From NCBI GenBank assembly GCA_031296355.1, contig JARLFX010000427.1:1-7628 (forward strand): a stretch of DNA of 7,628 nt, in the 5' to 3' direction. The position numbers and the translations under genes are program-made. Positions 6,436-7,628 of this stretch are shown piece by piece. How positions within the stretch are numbered: position 1 is the stretch's first letter; each line of letters starts with the position of its first letter. The DNA is from Acidobacteriaceae bacterium (GTDB lineage Bacteria; Acidobacteriota; Terriglobia; Terriglobales; Acidobacteriaceae). Below the pieces are notes generated by a model. The model ran no database searches. It was not told where the DNA came from and worked only from the letters and a program-made list of their open reading frames with translations.

Positions 6436-6679
6436 CACAACTCCGCGCCTTCACCTACTGGTCAGCGACAAAGCGCAACATGCCCACATGCAGACATATG
6501 TCTACAGAACGGACATATCGAGATGACGCTTTCGAGTCTCACACCGCCATCGTAATACGACTTCGACCTCCGCGCAACTGTCTGGGGTTGTCACCTTGGT
6601 GCCTCAAGTGGATGGAGGCCGGTAGAAGAGACTGCGTATAAGAGCCAAGTGTTGTGCACCGTTCGAAAAACCGGAATGC
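6436..6679. other. Divergent intergenic region without a clear gene
   Basis: No frame here has both a ribosome-binding site and protein-like composition. It carries the AGACATATGTCT palindrome, and on the minus strand a weak promoter-like pair, TTGCGC (6577-6572) and TACGAT (6554-6549) with a 17-nt spacer, which would start transcription near 6542. A 26-codon frame on minus (6462-6542) begins with GTG at that same base. The minus-strand operon promoter probably lies in this interval. Confidence 0.35.
6492..6503. promoter_or_regulatory. 12-bp perfect palindrome, candidate operator
   Basis: AGACATATGTCT is a perfect palindrome, and a partial copy of its core, GACATAT, recurs at 6512-6518, a 19-nt step from the first GACATAT (6493-6499). 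It lies in the divergent region between the CxxC protein operon and the peroxiredoxin. A dimeric repressor site is plausible; I cannot name the regulator. Confidence 0.4.
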
Positions 6680-6708
6680 TTGACACGCGGAGACCAGCGC
6701 TCTACATT
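6680..6708 (+). promoter_or_regulatory. Sigma70-type promoter upstream of peroxiredoxin
   Basis: A perfect TTGACA (6680-6685), a 17-nt spacer and TACATT (6703-6708; 4 of 6 matches to TATAAT) make the best promoter match in the window. Transcription would start near 6715, leaving about 247 nt of leader before the peroxiredoxin start. Confidence 0.6.
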
Positions 6709-6714
6709 GACTCT

Positions 6715-6908
6715 ATCCGGATGCTTCGTTCGGCAGTAAGATCGATTCCGGACAAGGGCAAGTTTCAGAATGAATTGTCTTTCCACTCTCGCGCTGTGTC
6801 TGTGTTGCTTCCGCACAGCGCGGGTGTGTGTCTAGGAGAATCGAGCTTTAGTTTCGAGAGTCGCCCAGAACCCACCCCGCCGCCCATGGCCGGGTGGGTT
6901 TTGATTTT
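6715..6908 (+). ncRNA. Putative structured leader or small RNA of about 190 nt before peroxiredoxin
   Basis: Bounded by a good promoter and an intrinsic terminator, this stretch can fold. TCGATTC (6742-6748) pairs perfectly with GAATCGA (6838-6844), enclosing a strong apical hairpin, CGCGCTGTG (6790-6798) with CACAGCGCG (6814-6822). The fold resembles an elongated, bulged rod. It could be the leader of the peroxiredoxin mRNA (attenuator) or a stand-alone small RNA; a 6S-like RNA is one class to test, though I recognise no family sequence. A 21-codon cysteine-rich frame (6770-6835) lies inside. Confidence 0.4.
6869..6908 (+). terminator. Intrinsic terminator 53 nt before the peroxiredoxin gene
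   Basis: AACCCACCC (6869-6877) and GGGTGGGTT (6892-6900) form a perfect 9-bp stem with a GC-rich 14-nt loop, followed by a T-rich tail (TTGATTTT, 6901-6908). It is plus-strand oriented yet has no recognisable protein gene before it, which points to a leader or small RNA ending here. Confidence 0.7.
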
Positions 6909-6961
6909 GCGGTCCAATTCACAACCTAACGAGGGTACTTCCCCAGGAGGAATAGCCAAAG

Positions 6962-7624
6962 ATGTCACTCCGAATCAACGATATCGCGCCAGATTTCACC
7001 GCCGAGACGACCCAGGGTCCCATCCACTTTCACGAGTGGATCGGCGATGGATGGGCAGTTCTCTTCTCTCATCCCAAAGATTTCACGCCTGTCTGCACCA
7101 CCGAGCTTGGCGCGGTTGCCGCGCTCCAGGAGCAGTTTGCAGAGCGCGGCGCAAAAGTCATCGGCCTGAGCGTCGATCCAGTGTCAAACCACAGTAAGTG
7201 GACCGCGGACATTCAAGACGTCGGTGGCCACGCTGTGAACTATCCGCTAATCGGCGACACCGAGTTGAAGATCGCCAAACTCTACGACATGCTTCCTGCT
7301 GACGCTGGCGAAACCTCCGAGGGCCGCACGCCAGCGAACAACGCACCGGTGCGTACCGTGTTCGTGATCGGTCCCGACAAGCGGATCAAGCTCACTCTGG
7401 CTTATCCGATGACCACCGGCCGCAACTTCGACGAGATTATCCGTGTTATCGATTCGATTCAGCTCACCGCGAAGCACCGCGTGGCGACGCCCGCCAACTG
7501 GCGACAGGGCGACGACGTCATCATTACCGGGGCCGTCTCCAACGAAGAGGCAGACAAGATTTTCCCTGGATACAAGACGGTGAAGTCGTATCTTCGCACA
7601 ACTTCGCAACCAACCTCGGCATAG
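6962..7624 (+). CDS. 1-Cys peroxiredoxin (Prx6-type, AhpC/TSA family)
   Basis: A 220-residue cytoplasmic thiol peroxidase that reduces H2O2 and organic hydroperoxides. The active-site motif P-x3-T-x2-C is PKDFTPVCTTE, with the peroxidatic Cys45, Thr42 and Pro38, and the conserved Arg is R131 in PVRTVFVIGPD. Cys45 is the only cysteine in the protein, so there is no resolving cysteine in the chain; reduction must come from an external thiol. The thioredoxin-fold domain spans about 1-160 and the 1-cysPrx C-terminal domain follows, with ATPANWRQGDDVII (175-188) typical of the Prx6 subfamily. Length is normal for the family. AGGAGG (6945-6950) lies 11 nt before the ATG, a slightly long spacing. 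Transcription probably begins near 6715 and must pass the terminator at 6869-6908. The gene is complete, stopping at TAG 7622-7624. Confidence 0.95.
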   Translation: MSLRINDIAPDFTAETTQGPIHFHEWIGDGWAVLFSHPKDFTPVCTTELGAVAALQEQFAERGAKVIGLSVDPVSNHSKWTADIQDVGGHAVNYPLIGDTELKIAKLYDMLPADAGETSEGRTPANNAPVRTVFVIGPDKRIKLTLAYPMTTGRNFDEIIRVIDSIQLTAKHRVATPANWRQGDDVIITGAVSNEEADKIFPGYKTVKSYLRTTSQPTSA

Positions 7625-7628
7625 TTGC

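Noticed and set aside
6604..6816. 70-codon frame on minus opposite the peroxiredoxin leader
   Set aside because: Basic low-complexity product without ribosome-binding site, antisense to the promoter and apical hairpin region.
6845..6870. T-loop-like sequence around TTTCGAGAGTC, checked as a possible tRNA
   Set aside because: No matching acceptor, D-arm or anticodon stem could be drawn around it.
6649..7197. 182-codon frame on plus running into the peroxiredoxin
   Set aside because: It crosses the leader terminator and overlaps the peroxiredoxin out of frame; no domain features.

Overview
The window reads like a chromosomal segment of a free-living member of the Acidobacteriota (Terriglobia-type). 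This is an inference from gene style: a nitrite/sulfite reductase with a HEPN-like tail, a secreted two-lobed retropepsin-like protease, a short Fis-type HTH protein coupled to a secreted beta-propeller, and moderately high GC. There is no rRNA, tRNA, CRISPR array, insertion sequence or phage gene.

Layout. (1) Bases 1-507, plus strand: the 3' end of a probable nitrite/sulfite reductase, closed by a terminator-like hairpin at 544-573. (2) 687-1712, plus: a candidate sigma70-type promoter, a small 5'UTR hairpin, and a secreted two-lobed aspartyl protease with a DTG triad in each lobe. (3) 6357 down to 1763, minus: a long same-strand block. It starts with a small CxxC/CxxC protein (6055-6357). 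Next is a tightly packed trio: a secreted PIG-L-type deacetylase, a Fis-type HTH protein overlapping it by 17 nt, and a secreted beta-propeller protein overlapping that by 4 nt (ATGA). After a 411-nt gap come a 42-residue one-helix membrane protein with a GTG start and a strong Shine-Dalgarno, and then a membrane sterol desaturase/fatty-acid hydroxylase family protein. (4) 6358-6961: a 600-nt divergent intergenic region with a 12-bp perfect terminator hairpin, a 12-bp palindrome, a good promoter (6680-6708), a folded leader and a second intrinsic terminator (6869-6908). (5) 6962-7624, plus: a 1-Cys (Prx6-type) peroxiredoxin.

How they may work together. The overlaps in the deacetylase/HTH/propeller trio indicate one translationally coupled transcript, suggesting the HTH protein is tied to an envelope or extracellular function. 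The desaturase and the 42-residue protein are 50 nt apart and probably co-transcribed; whether they belong to the trio's transcript is open. The peroxiredoxin is an oxidative-stress unit whose transcript seems to begin about 250 nt upstream and must read past an internal terminator. That makes the leader a candidate attenuator or a separate small RNA of about 190 nt.

The parts most worth a second look are this peroxiredoxin leader, the 42-residue membrane protein, the coupled trio, and a set of very short cysteine-rich reading frames in the non-coding gaps. The last are suggestive only and may be chance.
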